From Echeneis naucrates (taxonomy: Eukaryota; Chordata; Actinopteri; Carangiformes; Echeneidae): a stretch of DNA of 64,000 bases. Shown here in pieces: positions 38,778 through 51,439 of this stretch. The notes beneath the pieces are model-generated. The model searched no databases. It saw only the letters and a list, made by a program, of their open reading frames with translations, and had not been told where the DNA came from. A program made the position numbers and the translations under genes. The stretch spans positions 11,196,693-11,260,692 of the forward strand of contig NC_042524.1 of assembly GCF_900963305.1 (NCBI RefSeq). Direction: 5' to 3'. Every line of letters begins with the position of its first letter. Within the stretch, counting starts at the first letter, position 1.

Positions 38778-41700
38778 TCAGCCATGGCTGCGCTTACGAG
38801 GCTGCTTTTGCCGGCGCGGTTTCAAGATGACGTACCGTCTGTAGGCGGTATGATGGTCTGAGATGAACGGTATGTAGAATGCTCTGAAGAGAGGAGATGA
38901 TCTGAGAGAAAAAAGGTTCATTAAAAACTTTGACATCACATATCAAAAAGATACAGTTTATATTTTTTTATTTAAAGATTTGGAAGCCATGTCTGTTCTC
39001 TTTTTCTGTCAAAAACTTGTATACCTTGATGCTTGAAGGAAAGGTTTGTAGGCGATTACGTTCCATTCTTCTTTGTTGGCTGAATATCGTGGCTCAAGTG
39101 GCGCCTCTTCTTCTGTGTCCAGGTCTACTAAGTAGTGGCACTGCCTTAAGTCCACCTGTGCAAATTGGGAGATTTATACAGTAATACAAATGCTCTTAAG
39201 CCCATTCATGTGTAAATAAATGTGAAATCTAAATGTAAATCTTACTAAAGACTTACATATCTGGTTGGTTCCTCGAGGTTCTGATCATTCATATTGGATG
39301 GGATCATCTGCGTGGCCAAAGGCCCAGAAGCAAATGGCTGAGGCAGCTGCCCCTTAAACTCAGACTGAATGAAATGCAGTTGCCAGCTGGACATTAGAAA
39401 TAACAATTGTCAGGAAGGTATGCAGTCTGACTCATTCTGATTTAAGTATACATTTGTATCTGGCATGACAAATTTAATATTGGCTTGGATACGTTTCAAA
39501 ATCATGTCTGTCCATAAATAAGGAGAAGCACTGATACTTCAGACACAATATCCTGGATACTCACTTGTGAGGAAGTAGGAAGCTGCTGGGGAAGCGGTAC
39601 CACTCTTTACCCACACACACACTGACAGGTCTGCCTTCAGGGACTGAGTGAAGAGTCGGATCCTTGGCAATGCGGTGAAATTCTGGGTAAAGGTCCAGGG
39701 GAGCATGGTAGCCTGTTGGCGGTTAAAGAAAATGTAACCTGATTCATCTTAAACTACTGTTTCTGTTGACAATGATTCTTGGGAGAACATGTGTCCACAC
39801 ACCTTTAAAAAGGGCCACAGAGCGTGACAGGGACAACACTGTGAAGACCACAACTGCGCTTAGAGCTAACCAGTTGGAGGAAACTGTGTAGTGCTCCAGT
39901 CGGTACCGTTGGAACAGGAAGTGGTAGCATTTCTGCAAGAAATAAAATCAAACTGTAAAAACTAATTTTGTATGACTAATTTTATCTGACTAAAATATAC
40001 CTAAAACTAACAAAATCAACCTGGACTAATGTTTTACAATCAATGCCAAATTTTGAAAATGACAACCACACCTGTAGAGAGGAGAGGGCTACTGCCCCGC
40101 TGAGGCAGATAAGAGGGTAAATAGGAAAGAGAAAACGTTCTTCTTTATGTGCTCTGGTGAAGAAAACCAGCATCCACAGATACATGGGAGATAAAGTCAG
40201 CCAGTATGGACGGCCCAGGTTCTGCACTACAGACAACACACGTGCATAAGGACACATACTCACAAGAATGGCCACTTATTTTGATTAGCCCTCGTTTTTA
40301 CAGCATTTTACTGTATATGCCAATAGTGAGTATGAGATAGCACCAGTGTGGCTGGGTACAGTTTTGAGTTTGGCATGAATAGGCAGTGAAAGAAACATTT
40401 CAATTCTCCCCCCCCGCGCACACACACACACAATTAATTAAAAAAATACAAATAATGATATGATAAATAATGTATGAAATTCTATAAAAGCACACACGGT
40501 CCTCACCATTGAACCTGTGTAGCAATGTCTCCATGAGAGCAGTGAGTGGCAAGGAAAGCAATGCTAAAGCAAACAGCAGATTGAAGTTTAGGATCCCATT
40601 TACAAAGTAGAAATGCCACGGCTCTGTACCTGAAAATGACACCGCAGAAAAGAGGGAGCATATTACAGCTCATGTCACTATAAAAACAGCCTAACTGTGT
40701 GGTTATTACACATTTAGTTTAAGGGAAAATCCACAGATTGTAATTTTAAAAATGGTTGTTTGCTACAGTTCATCTGAGATGAATGGGCACCATTGGGTCA
40801 GAATTCTGTTTTATGACTATTCTTTTGCCAATGTAATATAAAATTATAAATTTGTGTATTGTATATTACCATATAGATCAGGTCCATGTGGTGTGAAAAC
40901 ATTATACAACAGAATATTGAGTGGAGCAATGACCAATTTGCCATAAAAGAAAGAGTCCACTGCAACCAAGGGAACCTGAGAGAGACAGAGTGAATAGCAT
41001 AAGAGGTGAATAGGCCAATTGTTTGTGAACATGTTCATTATTGTCTTGTATTATGTTTAGCTTGGTGAAGCTAAATGTAAATATCTCTTATATGATTGTA
41101 TGCATCACACATAATGTAATATCCCATTATATTGTTATTAATGATTCGTTCTTCCACTAAGCCGAGTGCACATATTGCAGTTGTGACACCAAAGAAACTC
41201 ATCTACATGCACATTTTCCCTGTAAAATGCAAATTTGAAACATAAATTATATATATATTTTAATAAAATAATCTCACCAGCAGTAGAAGCAGAGCAATGA
41301 CTGACCAGGTGATAAAACCTTTCCACTGCCTCTTTAATACTAGCAGGTCGAAGGCGATCGGAACCCTGCAGAGAAAAACAACTAATGTAAAAATGGAAAT
41401 TCATCTTAACAAGTCTGTCTGGGAAAAAGTATTACGTGACACCTGATATTTGATTTTGCAAGCCTACCCAATCAGGCCAGAGAATGGCCACCCGACGATG
41501 GCACCGGCAGCCACACCCAAAATGGCCAAAGGGGTTGAGTCCTGAAACCACCCTGTCATGGCAACCAGCGTTGTGTACATACAGAAAGATGAAGGCAAGA
41601 AAGCTAAGGCAGAAGGGGAAAAAAACAGAAGGATGATGCACAACTTCACAAAAGGGTTTGCTCAAAATTTTAGTTAGAATGATCAATCACTGATATTAAG

Positions 41701-44403
41701 GTGGATGTATGGTGGATGGTACAGTAGTCAATAAAAGAGATTAAATAAATACGTCTGACAAACCTGCAGATGAGCAGAACATTCCTGTGCTCAGGACAAG
41801 AAACGCCAACATCAGACGGCCAACATGTAAGCCAAACTTCTTACAAACTGCCCTGTGTCACCCACAAACACAAACAAACCAAATAATTCATCTCCATACC
41901 ATACACTCTATATAATTGGTTCTTACAATGCCCACTTGCATTTAAGAGGAGTGTAAACTCACTTGTAGAAATATAGTTCACAGACACAGCAGGAGAATGC
42001 TAAGACACATCGCACAAAGTAGAACACCAAAACCTGCAACACAATCATACCACAAGTCTGAAACTGAAGTTATTGAACTAATTGAAAAACATATAATTCT
42101 TAAAAAGGAGTAGTTCTAATTCTATTCATCCTCTCAACAGAAGACACTGAACACAAAAGTGCACCTAAATGAGGCTTAAATGGTATGGTTACCTTGTTTG
42201 TTTGCAGAACATGGGCATGCAAACATGCTGGAAGAGCATGTAACCATAGGTAAGCATAAGATCTGATGGCGTACAATGGGGAATATTCCCATGTTTGCAT
42301 TCCTGTGCCGTACAGCAGGTAGTGCATCTGTCAAAACAAACAGACAAGAGCGGTTTAAGAAAATGAGGCAGTAAATTGCTTGAGAATCAAATATACAGAC
42401 ATAGATGTTGGAAAATCCATTTACGGACCATTAATGACAGCAAATGGCACTGTAGGATTAGAGACAGAAGTGAGTTGTACTCACAGGCTCCCAGTAGTTG
42501 AAGGTCTCATCACAGTCAGAGATGTTGCTGAGTAAAGCTGCACAGAAACGTGCAGAGAGCAGGCATTTGAATGCAGTAGAACCTTCTGGAGCCCAGACTT
42601 GCCCCCCACGACTTATTGCCCTTTTACAAAAACACATACAATGGACAAATGCTGCTTTAATTGTTGTACATGATGTTGATGCTGCCTGAAGCAGATCTAC
42701 TATGCACGGGTGTACCTGACTGATATTTTCTGTATTGATTCTTTTAATAAAACACTAACAAAGAAGTTTATATATTCCATATTAAAAGGAGTAAGCCTGT
42801 GGCTAGAACACAACATGACTAAGCTCATAACGAAAAAAAAAAAAAAAGTTGTAGTTAAAGGAGGTTGGAAAGGCCAATGAACCTCAATTGATTATTACTC
42901 TCGGGCATAGTTCATTATGCTCTCTTTCTCCCTCTACAAGTTTTAACCGAGTTAAATAGCTTTGATTTCATAGTTGTCGTTAGTGATTGTCCTTTTTTAA
43001 AATCAACTCATGAACCTCATTATTTGTAAATTACACAATCATCATGCAATACATATTATTGTTATTGTCATTACATAATTACTAATAGTAATAACATTTG
43101 CATGTATTACTTACTGAACAATAGTAAAATGATCTTTTCACGTTGTTTGTTTTCTTTGACACTATTGATGTGACTGACTTGATGTGTACTTCTTTTAGGA
43201 ATTTAGAGTAAACACAAAAACTTGTGCACCAAAAAATGGACCAGACTCAGTGTTTAACTCCCTTACAAAAACTTTGCCCTGCCTAGGTGCCCTACAGATA
43301 ATATCTAACTCAGCCAGTGAGCAATGATAGATAACATGTCATTGGGGTCATCAGGTGGGAACCTCCTTTCACCGCTGTTTTGTCTAGTTAGCCCCACAAC
43401 ACCTCCAGGAGGCTAGACAGTGATCACTGCTCCTCACACAAAGACAACTATCTCAAACAGCACTACTGTCAACTATTCTGACTGCACCAGTGAGAGTGTG
43501 GTGGGGATACAGACCCTGGTGCGGGTAGGGGACATGAAAGTATAGAGGGTGCAGGAGGTCGAGGACAAGCTACAATTTATATGAAAACATTGGTTTGCTG
43601 AGTTGAACTCGTCCATTCTTTCACCAGGAAATGATAAGATCCTCCACCAGAGTTGGTGCAGATGTGGACTTGTTCCGTCAGTAAATAGACTCTTAAGATT
43701 TCTGGTATATTCATATGGATATATGTGACCTCCTGTTCACTCCCATCAGCAGCTTAGTTAGATTAGTTTTAGATTAGACAGCGCTGACATGTTTTTATGA
43801 CACGTCACCTTCCAACTGTCAACATTTCTCACCAAGGACTTTCAGCAACAACTCAAATACACCATATAATAATGATGTAAAATGAAGCCCCCCCCCACCG
43901 GCGCTGAGAAGGAGTTGCCCCGGTGGGGGCAGATAAAGTGAGTCCAGTGTTTTGACAGGAGGGAGAATGAATGAAGCTGACCAGCTCAGCTGCGCTGCCA
44001 TGTTTATCCACACAAACGATGCAACACATGACCGGGATAAATACACAACCGCGAAGTCAATTTGTGTCTATTCGATGTAAAGTCCCGGGTCTGGAGCTTG
44101 TGAGGAGGACGTTTTCATTGAATGTTATCGGGTTGTTGGAGCCAAAACTTGCTGATCGTATCACAGCAGCTAGCCAGCTAGCTGCCCTGCTCTGACTGTC
44201 AAACCGGGGGATGGAGTATGTTGCACCGGCGAGTCTGCGCCTCTCCAGCGGGCTTGTACTCACTCTTGCCTCGACTCTGCGGTTTTACTATCATCGCAGC
44301 CTTTCTCCTCTCTCGGTGGCCGAGAGTCGCTGGGTACGTTCACGTTGTTTGCATCTTGTCTGCTGCCTCGTCTGGCTCGTTGCCGAAGCGCCTTGGCCGC
44401 CAT
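38778..44403 (-). CDS. alg9: Alpha-1,2-mannosyltransferase ALG9
   Basis: Fifteen coding exons in transcript order: 44403-44264, 42620-42485, 42327-42193, 42033-41963, 41852-41764, 41603-41468, 41365-41278, 40975-40870, 40629-40507, 40226-40072, 39932-39803, 39712-39565, 39386-39257, 39155-39025 and 38901-38778. They sum to 1842 bases, 613 residues (human 611). The start MAAKALRQRARRGSRQ resembles human MASRGARQRLKG and splices in frame to QVWAPEGSTAFKCLLSARF. The luminal-loop signature SDCDETFNYWEP, the hydrophobic segments, FTPHGPDLYGTEPW, HKEERFLFPIYPLICL and the C-terminus ILKPRRQKQPRKRSHG are all family hallmarks. ALG9 is a multipass ER enzyme of the GT22 family. It adds the seventh and ninth mannoses to the dolichol-linked oligosaccharide for N-glycosylation, using dolichol-phosphate-mannose. 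The basic C-terminus would face the cytosol. Confidence 0.96.
43891..43930. repeat. GC-rich inverted repeat in alg9 intron 1
   Basis: CCCCCACCGG (43892-43901) is the reverse complement of CCGGTGGGGG (43920-43929), with an 18-base spacer. It sits at the edge of the GC- and CpG-rich region extending to the alg9 promoter. Confidence 0.6.
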
Positions 44404-44442
44404 GTTGGACAACGCAGCTGCTCCCGAGACAGACTTCGGTCA

Positions 44443-44456
44443 TTTCCGTCACTTCC
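44443..44456 (-). promoter_or_regulatory. ETS/CRE composite motif of alg9
   Basis: On the alg9 strand this reads GGAAGTGACGGAAA, 40 bases upstream of the start codon at 44403. It is identical to the 14-mer in the chek1 promoter (20713-20726). With the surrounding CpG-rich sequence it probably marks the core promoter. Confidence 0.5.
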
Positions 44457-44459
44457 CGG

Positions 44460-45261
44460 CGAATGATAGTTATAATCAAACATGACGACAGTTTAAGAAA
44501 TTCATGGGGTAAAGTTATCAGTGGGAACAGAAATGCAGAAATAAGCTTGTCACTTAATTTTTTTTGCATGAAAAAACAAACATGTACAAACATGTAATAT
44601 GCGAAGGCCTAAAGCACCCACCCCACAAACAAAAAAACTAAACAAAACAAAACCAAACACTAAATATATTTTGACTGAATATTTTATGTTTGATAAGCAA
44701 GTGACTTGCTGCTGTTAAGTAACTCAAATGAAGTACTGACCTAACATCGAATATCTTAGTTTACCTGGACATATAAAACTAGGGTCATAATGCAAAATCA
44801 TTCATCCCTACATATATTGTTTATTCTCAATTAATGTAAATGGTTAAAATTCCTTTGGAAAAAAGCTCTTTAGAAATGAATACAACTATATCCAGTCTCT
44901 CTCTGAACTCTGTATTTCTTCCCCTATAAGGAAACTTATCAAAATGCTTTGAATATATAACATCAAATGAATAAACCAGCTTTGGTTGCTATGACACTAT
45001 TATAACTACTTCCATCCTTTGTCACATCATGGACTGCATACGAATATTACTGTTTACAATAATTCTTGACAGAGCACACATTCATATTAACTTGTTTATT
45101 GTGCGATAAACACAGACAGAAACACTGAATTCCAATCACATTTCAAAGACATACTACTTACAGTACCTCTACTATGTATAAACTGTTCAACTTAAGTTTT
45201 TTACATTATATGCTTTAAAACTTGGATCATTAAATTGTTCACCTGAGAGGTTGATAAATAG
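44460..45261. other. Interval between alg9 promoter and fdxacb1 3' end
   Basis: The right part is the 3' UTR of fdxacb1; TTTATT at 45095-45100 is AATAAA on its strand. The remainder is AT-rich and I recognise no gene. Confidence 0.55.
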
Positions 45262-47938
45262 CTACCTGATGGTGACTTGTAACCGAGAGGAAAGCAAAGC
45301 CTCCAGGTGCTTGTGAAACTGGAGGGCTTGTGTGTGTGACAGAGCGTGTGTGTGTGAGTGGTATACAAGTCTGTAGCAGTAACTGGTCTGACTCAGGTCA
45401 GGATGTGAGAATGTGTCGATGAGTTTAACTTGCTCCACAGTCCCACGACTGGCCTCTCGGACCACAGCGTGGAACTTTTTCTCCTCCCATGTTGGCCCTG
45501 TCCAGAAGCTGATGTCAAAGCTGAAGTGCTCAGGGAACAAGGAAAATGGGCGGAAAGGGGTCCCAGGTGACGGTCGGTGTGCAAACTGTTTCAAAAAGCG
45601 TGGGTCATGTGACCATAGCAGCCGCCAGTCAGGGAGGGAGAAGAGGAGCACAGCCAAAAGGTCCAAATTTAGAGACACAGTGATGCTGATATGGCTGATA
45701 TTGTCACTTGCATTACTTGCAAACACCTTACCGACCAAGCCCATTGGCTGTGCCATCAGATGCAGGCCTTCCTGTTCTGTAATCAAAGACACCCCATATG
45801 ATGTGAGCAATGTTTCCAGCCTTTGTCCAATCAATCTGATTGGCTCACATCCTGAAGGAAAAACCGCTCTCAGGAGAAGCTCGTGAAAGACAGGCAGGGA
45901 CCAGAGGCTGATGGGTACATTCTTGAAAACCAGGCCACTAATACCAGATAATAAGCTGGTTATACCATTACTGCTCCCACAGGTTTTCTCGTTTTCATCC
46001 TCTTCAGTTTCAACACTTTTATTATTATGCTCCATCTCCTTATGATCCCCTGTACTGTTGCACAATTCCTTTTTTATTAAAAGCTCTTCCATCTGAGGGA
46101 GCAATGATGGACGTAGCACATAAAGACCGCATTCTCCTTCTGGATCAATATCAAGAGAGCAAGCAGACCTTAAGCTCTCTGCTTTTTTGCTCCTTACCCT
46201 GTCCACTCTGTCTGTGGCAACAGATGTGGCTATTGGAGTCTCTTGTGTGTCTGTTCTTCCATTGTTGTCCAAACACATCAATTTATCTTTTCCTTTGCCT
46301 GCAGAGGTAGCAGTGTCACAGCTAAGGTCTTTTGGTAGTAGGTTAATCCAATACCAATGTGTACTGTCAACATCATGGCAGCACATCTGCAATTGTTTGA
46401 CCGTGAGGAGGAAAGGAACAGTTTCTGTTGCCATGGTGACAGGCCACTTTTCTGCCAGTCCTTCGAGAAGGAAATCTTGCACCAATCTGACAGGGTGGAC
46501 AGAACCTGAGCAGAGAAATCCCCTGATGATAAAGAGGAGATAATAACCATATGGTTATATAACTTTACTTGCATGGTAGCTTAGTACTGAAACATAAGTG
46601 CCTCTGTGTTACAGTACCTGAATATATAATCACTAAGCTCTGCTGGCATATTATATTGGACTCTCTCCGCTTCAATATCCTCCTCTACCTTGTGCATCCT
46701 ACTAGAAGTGTAGGGGAGGCTCTGAGTAAACACGTGGACCAAAGCTTTCTCAACATGGAAGCCCTTATCCTGGCTCCTGCACAACAGCAGCATAATTGTT
46801 ACACTCAATTTGCAAACACACACAAAGGAGGGGGGGTTAATTATAGTTGTACGCTGCAACACTCACCTTTGTTCCTTACCTGTATCCAGTGCACTTGTAG
46901 CTTTGGTATTTTTCACTTGCAAAAGGACGGATGTCACTGAGAATTAAATGTGCCTCTGCCGCCATGGCAGCAACCTGCCAGCTGTTGTGCCATTCTCGCC
47001 TCGGCTGGTCCGCTGGTGTCCCGCCCTGGCCATTGCATAAGGAAACATGAACCTCTCCATCCTCAGCCAACACTTTAATGCAACTGGAGGAACAGAAAAA
47101 TGAAGGAGCACAATATTTATATGTCAAAGAAAATTGAGGATGGAAACATTTATAGTGGTACTAAGTGGATGTTTGTCTCAGTATAGCTAATGGATAGATG
47201 ACCTTCCTATATATATGAAATATTATTATGTGATGAATTATAAAAATTTGACAAATGCTAAATACTGTCCAACCACAACCAACCAAAGATGAACCGTTCT
47301 CTCCTGAAAATAATACAGAATCCCTTTAAGTGCTCAATATTTGTAAAAATAGGTGTAATGGACACATTTCAATTGGGCAAAGGAAAACAAACTTGCTGTT
47401 GCTGAGCTAAACATTGATATAAAGTGTCAGAAATGAGAGGTTCACATAATATAGGACAAGAATAAGTATCCAACCTTGCAACAGCGTGAATTTTTAATAA
47501 ACGTCACGTGCAGTTATACCTGTGGAAGAAGTTTTTGAGAAGTTCCCTGTTCTTTTTCACCCCACTCTTTCTGCCGCAGTGAGGAAAGTTGAAAAGCACA
47601 CGGTCAAACAGGCGGCCCTGCAGAGACGCACATTCCGCCAGCTTTGTGCAGTCCACCCCGAAAAGCACACTTCCACCTAAATCCCCCCCGAAATGGATAA
47701 ATAAATACAAGGGGGGAAAAGTGCAGTTGGGAGCAATGACTAATAAAAACACACATGTACCTGAGTCTCTGATGGCCTGCACGTTACCGGCTGCGCCCTC
47801 ATGCCGCAGTGCCTCGTCCTCCGACTGCAGACAAGTGGCCGTGATGCTGGTGTCGCTTTGAGCGTATGACTTGCCGATGGATGCAGAAAAAGAGAAGTTT
47901 CCTTCTCCGACCAACAATACGGACCGTGAAGGAGGCAT
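45262..47938 (-). CDS. fdxacb1: FDXACB1, methyltransferase-like protein with ferredoxin-fold anticodon-binding domain
   Basis: Five coding exons in transcript order: 47938-47761, 47676-47520, 47083-46880, 46776-46618 and 46522-45262. They sum to 1959 bases, 652 residues. I chose Met at 47938 (MPPSRSVLLVGEGNFSFS) because it aligns with human MAPRRLLLVGEGNFSFA; the frame is open upstream, so an N-terminal extension is not excluded. The N-terminal half is a Rossmann-like BMT5/DUF2431 domain: glycine motif VGEGNFSF, FNFPHCGRKSGVKKNRELL and EVHVSLCNGQGGTPADQPRREWHNSW. A long variable linker follows. The last ~100 residues (from FRPFSLFPEHFSFDISFW) form the FDX-ACB fold of mitochondrial phenylalanyl-tRNA synthetase. 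BMT5 relatives methylate a uridine of 25S rRNA; the vertebrate protein's own role is not established. It is head to head with tomm40l. Confidence 0.9.
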
Positions 47939-48480
47939 ATTCAGCCAGAGGAGAAACTCGGTGTTATCCCAAAAAAGAAATCTGAATCCTCTTTTGAAGG
48001 GAATGGGAGAGAAAGGACGCGTCGGAGAGTGGTAACCTTCAAGCCTCTTCACGAACTTATTTATTCCTAGCAAACACCGGCCGGGTGCCGCGGCTCAGGC
48101 AGCTGTCGGCTGAATGTAACCGGTGAAGATATGGACTTTGCAGCCAGGTGAAGCCGTAGACCTTCTCCTGCTCTGAGGCGATGCGGCACTTGAAAGCCGA
48201 TTAATATCATCTCACCTGGAGCTGCCTGCGTTGGGGGCTGTGCCACGCATACAGTGGTCCGACCTGAAACAAGACTTGTGGAACTTCGGCTCAACGTACC
48301 AGTGATGGTATAATCAGAAAAATAGGAACGGGCACACGGTTGGGTTTGGCGGATAGGAATTTATAGTTTATTTTTTAAAATAATAATTCAAATTAGTTGC
48401 ATATCCGAATCATACAGATAAACAGAAGAGCGTGAGACCACAGACTTTAATTCATGTTTTCACACGAACACATTTTCCGG

Positions 48481-48656
48481 GCGGAAGTTCACATCTGGAG
48501 CGAGGAGTGATTTGCAGCATCAGTTCAACCAGAGCATCCGCTGCCTTTTTGCTTACTTGTCGTTTATTGGAGAATAATACCCGGTGACAGTCTCTCAGAT
48601 GTGCACCTCTCAGCTCCACTCTGGATTTTAAAGTCTCCTGATCGCATCGGACTCAG
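48481..48656 (+). promoter_or_regulatory. Putative tomm40l promoter and non-coding first exon
   Basis: GCGGAAGT at 48481-48488 is an ETS/GABP-type site, common in nuclear genes for mitochondrial proteins. A possible 5' UTR exon ends at a donor (ACTCAG|gtagta) after 48656. The matching acceptor is just before 49084 (gtctggtag|GAAGTG), 17 bases upstream of the tomm40l ATG. The interval 47940-48480 would carry the fdxacb1 promoter in the other direction. Confidence 0.45.
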
Positions 48657-49100
48657 GTAGTAAATCAACTACCTGCTACGATGAGCATCTTTTTCAGCTG
48701 ATGCTAAGGTCATGCTAGCTAACGGAACTGCTGCACCTGCACAGGAAAACACCACCTTTTGTGTTGCACATAGTTGGAGTCGACCCCTTTAAATTCTACT
48801 TTCGAGACCAATATAATCCAAATTGCAGAGGCAGCTCTAGTACTGATATAGAATTTCATTTTGAATTTTGACAGCTCTTAGATGTCATTAACTAGTTAGT
48901 TGTGAATGAGTGCAAGTGTTTGTAGAAAAACAGACCTTTTATTTCATTTTATATTATCTTTATGCAGTGAAATTTTCATATTGCTTATAGTACATATACA
49001 TACATACAGAGTTTGAGTTTGTTGTACATGTCCAACCTCAAGTGTGACCCTGGCATCAGCCTTCTGTCTCTTCGTGTCTGGTAGGAAGTGTCGCGCCCAC

Positions 49101-51315
49101 ATGGGCAGTGTCCTGGCTTTGTCTTCTGGCCCTGGCCATCAGAACTGGCCTTTCTCCACGGACCCCTCTCCATCCCGCTGGGACGCACACCCTGCTCACT
49201 GGGACAGTCCGCCCCGTTGGGAGAGGAGAGATGGCCGCTTACCCAATCCAGGCAGCTTTCACTCTCTTCACAGGAGCTGTAAAGGTGGGTGTCATTGGCC
49301 AAACAGGACCTGTGATGTGACCATAGTTAAAGAAAAGCTGACCATGCAGCACGGAATTAAAAAAAAAAAAAAAATCTTCCACCTGTGTCAACGGGAATGC
49401 TATTGTGTTCATGGAACATTGAATATGTTAAGTTAAGGTGCAGTGTATCACTATTGTGTGTTGCAGTGTCATATAATCCTTATATCCTTATCTTATAATC
49501 CTTTAATGCATAAGTGCAGTATATTTTATTTTATTTTTGTCTTTTTTAAACCAGAAATTGAAAATAATCAGATGATCTCAAAGCCTGCAAATGTACAAAC
49601 TGAGATATTAATACTGTTCTCCTCAGATGTTTTTCCTCAACAGATTGAGGGAATTAAGATGATCATCAATAAAACTCTGAGCAGTTTCTTCAAGGTAAAT
49701 TGTCCTCAAACATAAATTTACTGCCAAACTGTTTGTTGCATGTAAAAACAGTAAGATGAAAACCTCGTGTATCTGAGTATAGGTATATGTTTTCTTTTCA
49801 GGCCAGTCATACTCTCCATCTGAGTGCTGTTTGTCCTTCATACTACAGATTCCACGTGGAGCATCTGCAGTCTGACCATTGCAGTAAAGACAAGGTCTTC
49901 AGCTGATAAACATGTTACCACTGCTTTGTCATTCAGGTTTTGTACAGTCATAATGTAAATAAGGTAGAGCCTTTTTGAGTGATCAGATTTGACGTTGATC
50001 CTGCCTCATGTTTCAGGATGCTCCGGCACTGATCGGTGAAATGGACTCATCTGGCAGTCTGAATGCTCACGCCCTGCTCCATCTTACTGAGCGCATACGA
50101 GCCAGAACGGTGTTTCAGGTGTGTTAATGAAATCTGCCATTCCATGTGTTCATCTATCCAATGTACCATTACGTCAGTTATCTTGTGAAAGTCACCTAAG
50201 ATCAGCATTCTTTCATGCAAACAACTCAACATTCAAATTGGTTGTGTTTTAGACCCAGCAGTCCCAGTTTGTAACATGGCAGTTTGAGACTGAGTACAGA
50301 GGGAGCGACTTCACTGCAGCTGTCACAGTAGCTAATCCAGATGTCCTCAGAGAGTCAGGTGATAAACGATTAGTGGAATGATTAAAGCCTCACCCAAGTA
50401 CCATATTAAGTGTTAAATTATTTTACACAATTTGTACAAAGACACAAACATGCATGCCAATAGTTTCCCCGGCTATTATATACTAGTTAGTAGCTAACCA
50501 TGTCTATCTATCCCTCAACTAAAACATTCTCCCTCCTTGGATATAGTCATCTGATTTGTATGTACTATGTATGGTGTTTCTCTGGGACAGTTATCCTTGT
50601 GGCACACTTCCTGCAGAGTGTGTCTTCTGGACTGGTCTTAGGAGGGGAGTTGGTGTACCATCGGGGAAGAGCAGAGGAAGGAGGAATTCTTACTTTGGCT
50701 GGACAGTACTCTCGTAAGATTTTGTTTTTATTTCTGAATTTTCTTTCAACTATGTGATTTGATTTAGATGGCCAATGTTGCCATCTATTTTGGTTCATCT
50801 AGCAACATTTTACTATCTCTTCATGCAGGACCAAACTGGGTGGCAACACTCAATGCTGGTAAAGGTGGCGCTCATGCTAGCTACTATCACAGAGCCAACA
50901 AACAGGTACAGCAAATAGCATCATTCTCCATTTACACAGCATATACACACACACACACACACAAAATATTGTGTGTGTGTGTGTGTTTACTAGATCCAAG
51001 TTGGCGTGGAATTTGAGGCCAGTACCCGTACGCAGGAGACCACAACCTCATTTGGCTATCAAATGGAACTTCCAGAGGCTAACATGGTATTTCGAGGTAA
51101 ATTTCTTTCTTCATCAAGGTCACGTTTAATGCAAACTGTTCAGGAACAGACAGAGACCATTTTCTGTTCATACAGGTATGATAAACAGTCGGTGTATAAT
51201 AGGAGGGGTGTTGGAGAAGCGCCTTACCCCACTCCCTGCCACCCTGATCATGGGTGCCTTTGTAAATCACAGAGGTGACAAGCTACAAGTTGGCCTAGGT
51301 GTCCACGTGGGATAA
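49101..51315 (+). CDS. tomm40l: TOM40-like mitochondrial outer-membrane import channel
   Basis: Nine coding exons: 49101-49284, 49627-49694, 49802-49894, 50017-50118, 50253-50358, 50591-50713, 50829-50905, 50994-51096 and 51176-51315. They sum to 996 bases, 331 residues. The start [12 protein letters not shown] resembles human MGNVLAASS/MGNTLGLAP, and [15 protein letters not shown] matches both family members. Body motifs include [82 protein letters not shown] and [11 protein letters not shown]. The last two, with HFLQS and NWVATLN, fit TOMM40L better than TOMM40. It should fold as a 19-strand beta barrel of the porin-3 family and pass preproteins across the outer mitochondrial membrane. The final exon is glycine-rich and ends VGLGVHVG, close to the family's terminal beta-signal strand. 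Confidence 0.93.
50944..50988. repeat. (AC)n-(GT)n near-perfect palindrome at a splice acceptor
   Basis: An AC run (about 50944-50963) and a GT run (50970-50987) face each other across AAATAT. They form a potential long hairpin in the tomm40l intron, a few bases before the acceptor tag at 50991-50993. Confidence 0.85.
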
Positions 51316-51422
51316 TCATCCAATAACTCCTGCTGACACTGCAACTCACTGTCAGGACAACTGTGCAGAGACCTGTTTCAGAGGCTACATAATGATCTGA
51401 CCCGCCAAGGTTCTTCAGCCTC

Positions 51423-51428
51423 AATAAA
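51423..51428 (+). other. Poly(A) signal of tomm40l
   Basis: AATAAA 108 bases after the tomm40l stop codon, which would give a very short 3' UTR. Confidence 0.65.
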
Positions 51429-51439
51429 ACGCCTGGAAC

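Noticed and set aside
43819-44046. A - strand open frame with several prolines and glycines near the alg9 promoter
   Set aside because: No family resemblance and no splice context; its composition is explained by the GC-rich inverted repeat, and the true alg9 start exon is 44403-44264.
46429-46442. A second X-box-like inverted repeat (GTTGCCATGGTGAC)
   Set aside because: It lies inside the last coding exon of fdxacb1, where it encodes conserved-looking protein; probably a chance match.
48067-48294. A 75-residue - strand frame in the fdxacb1 upstream region
   Set aside because: No recognised domain; more likely promoter or 5' UTR sequence of CpG-rich composition.
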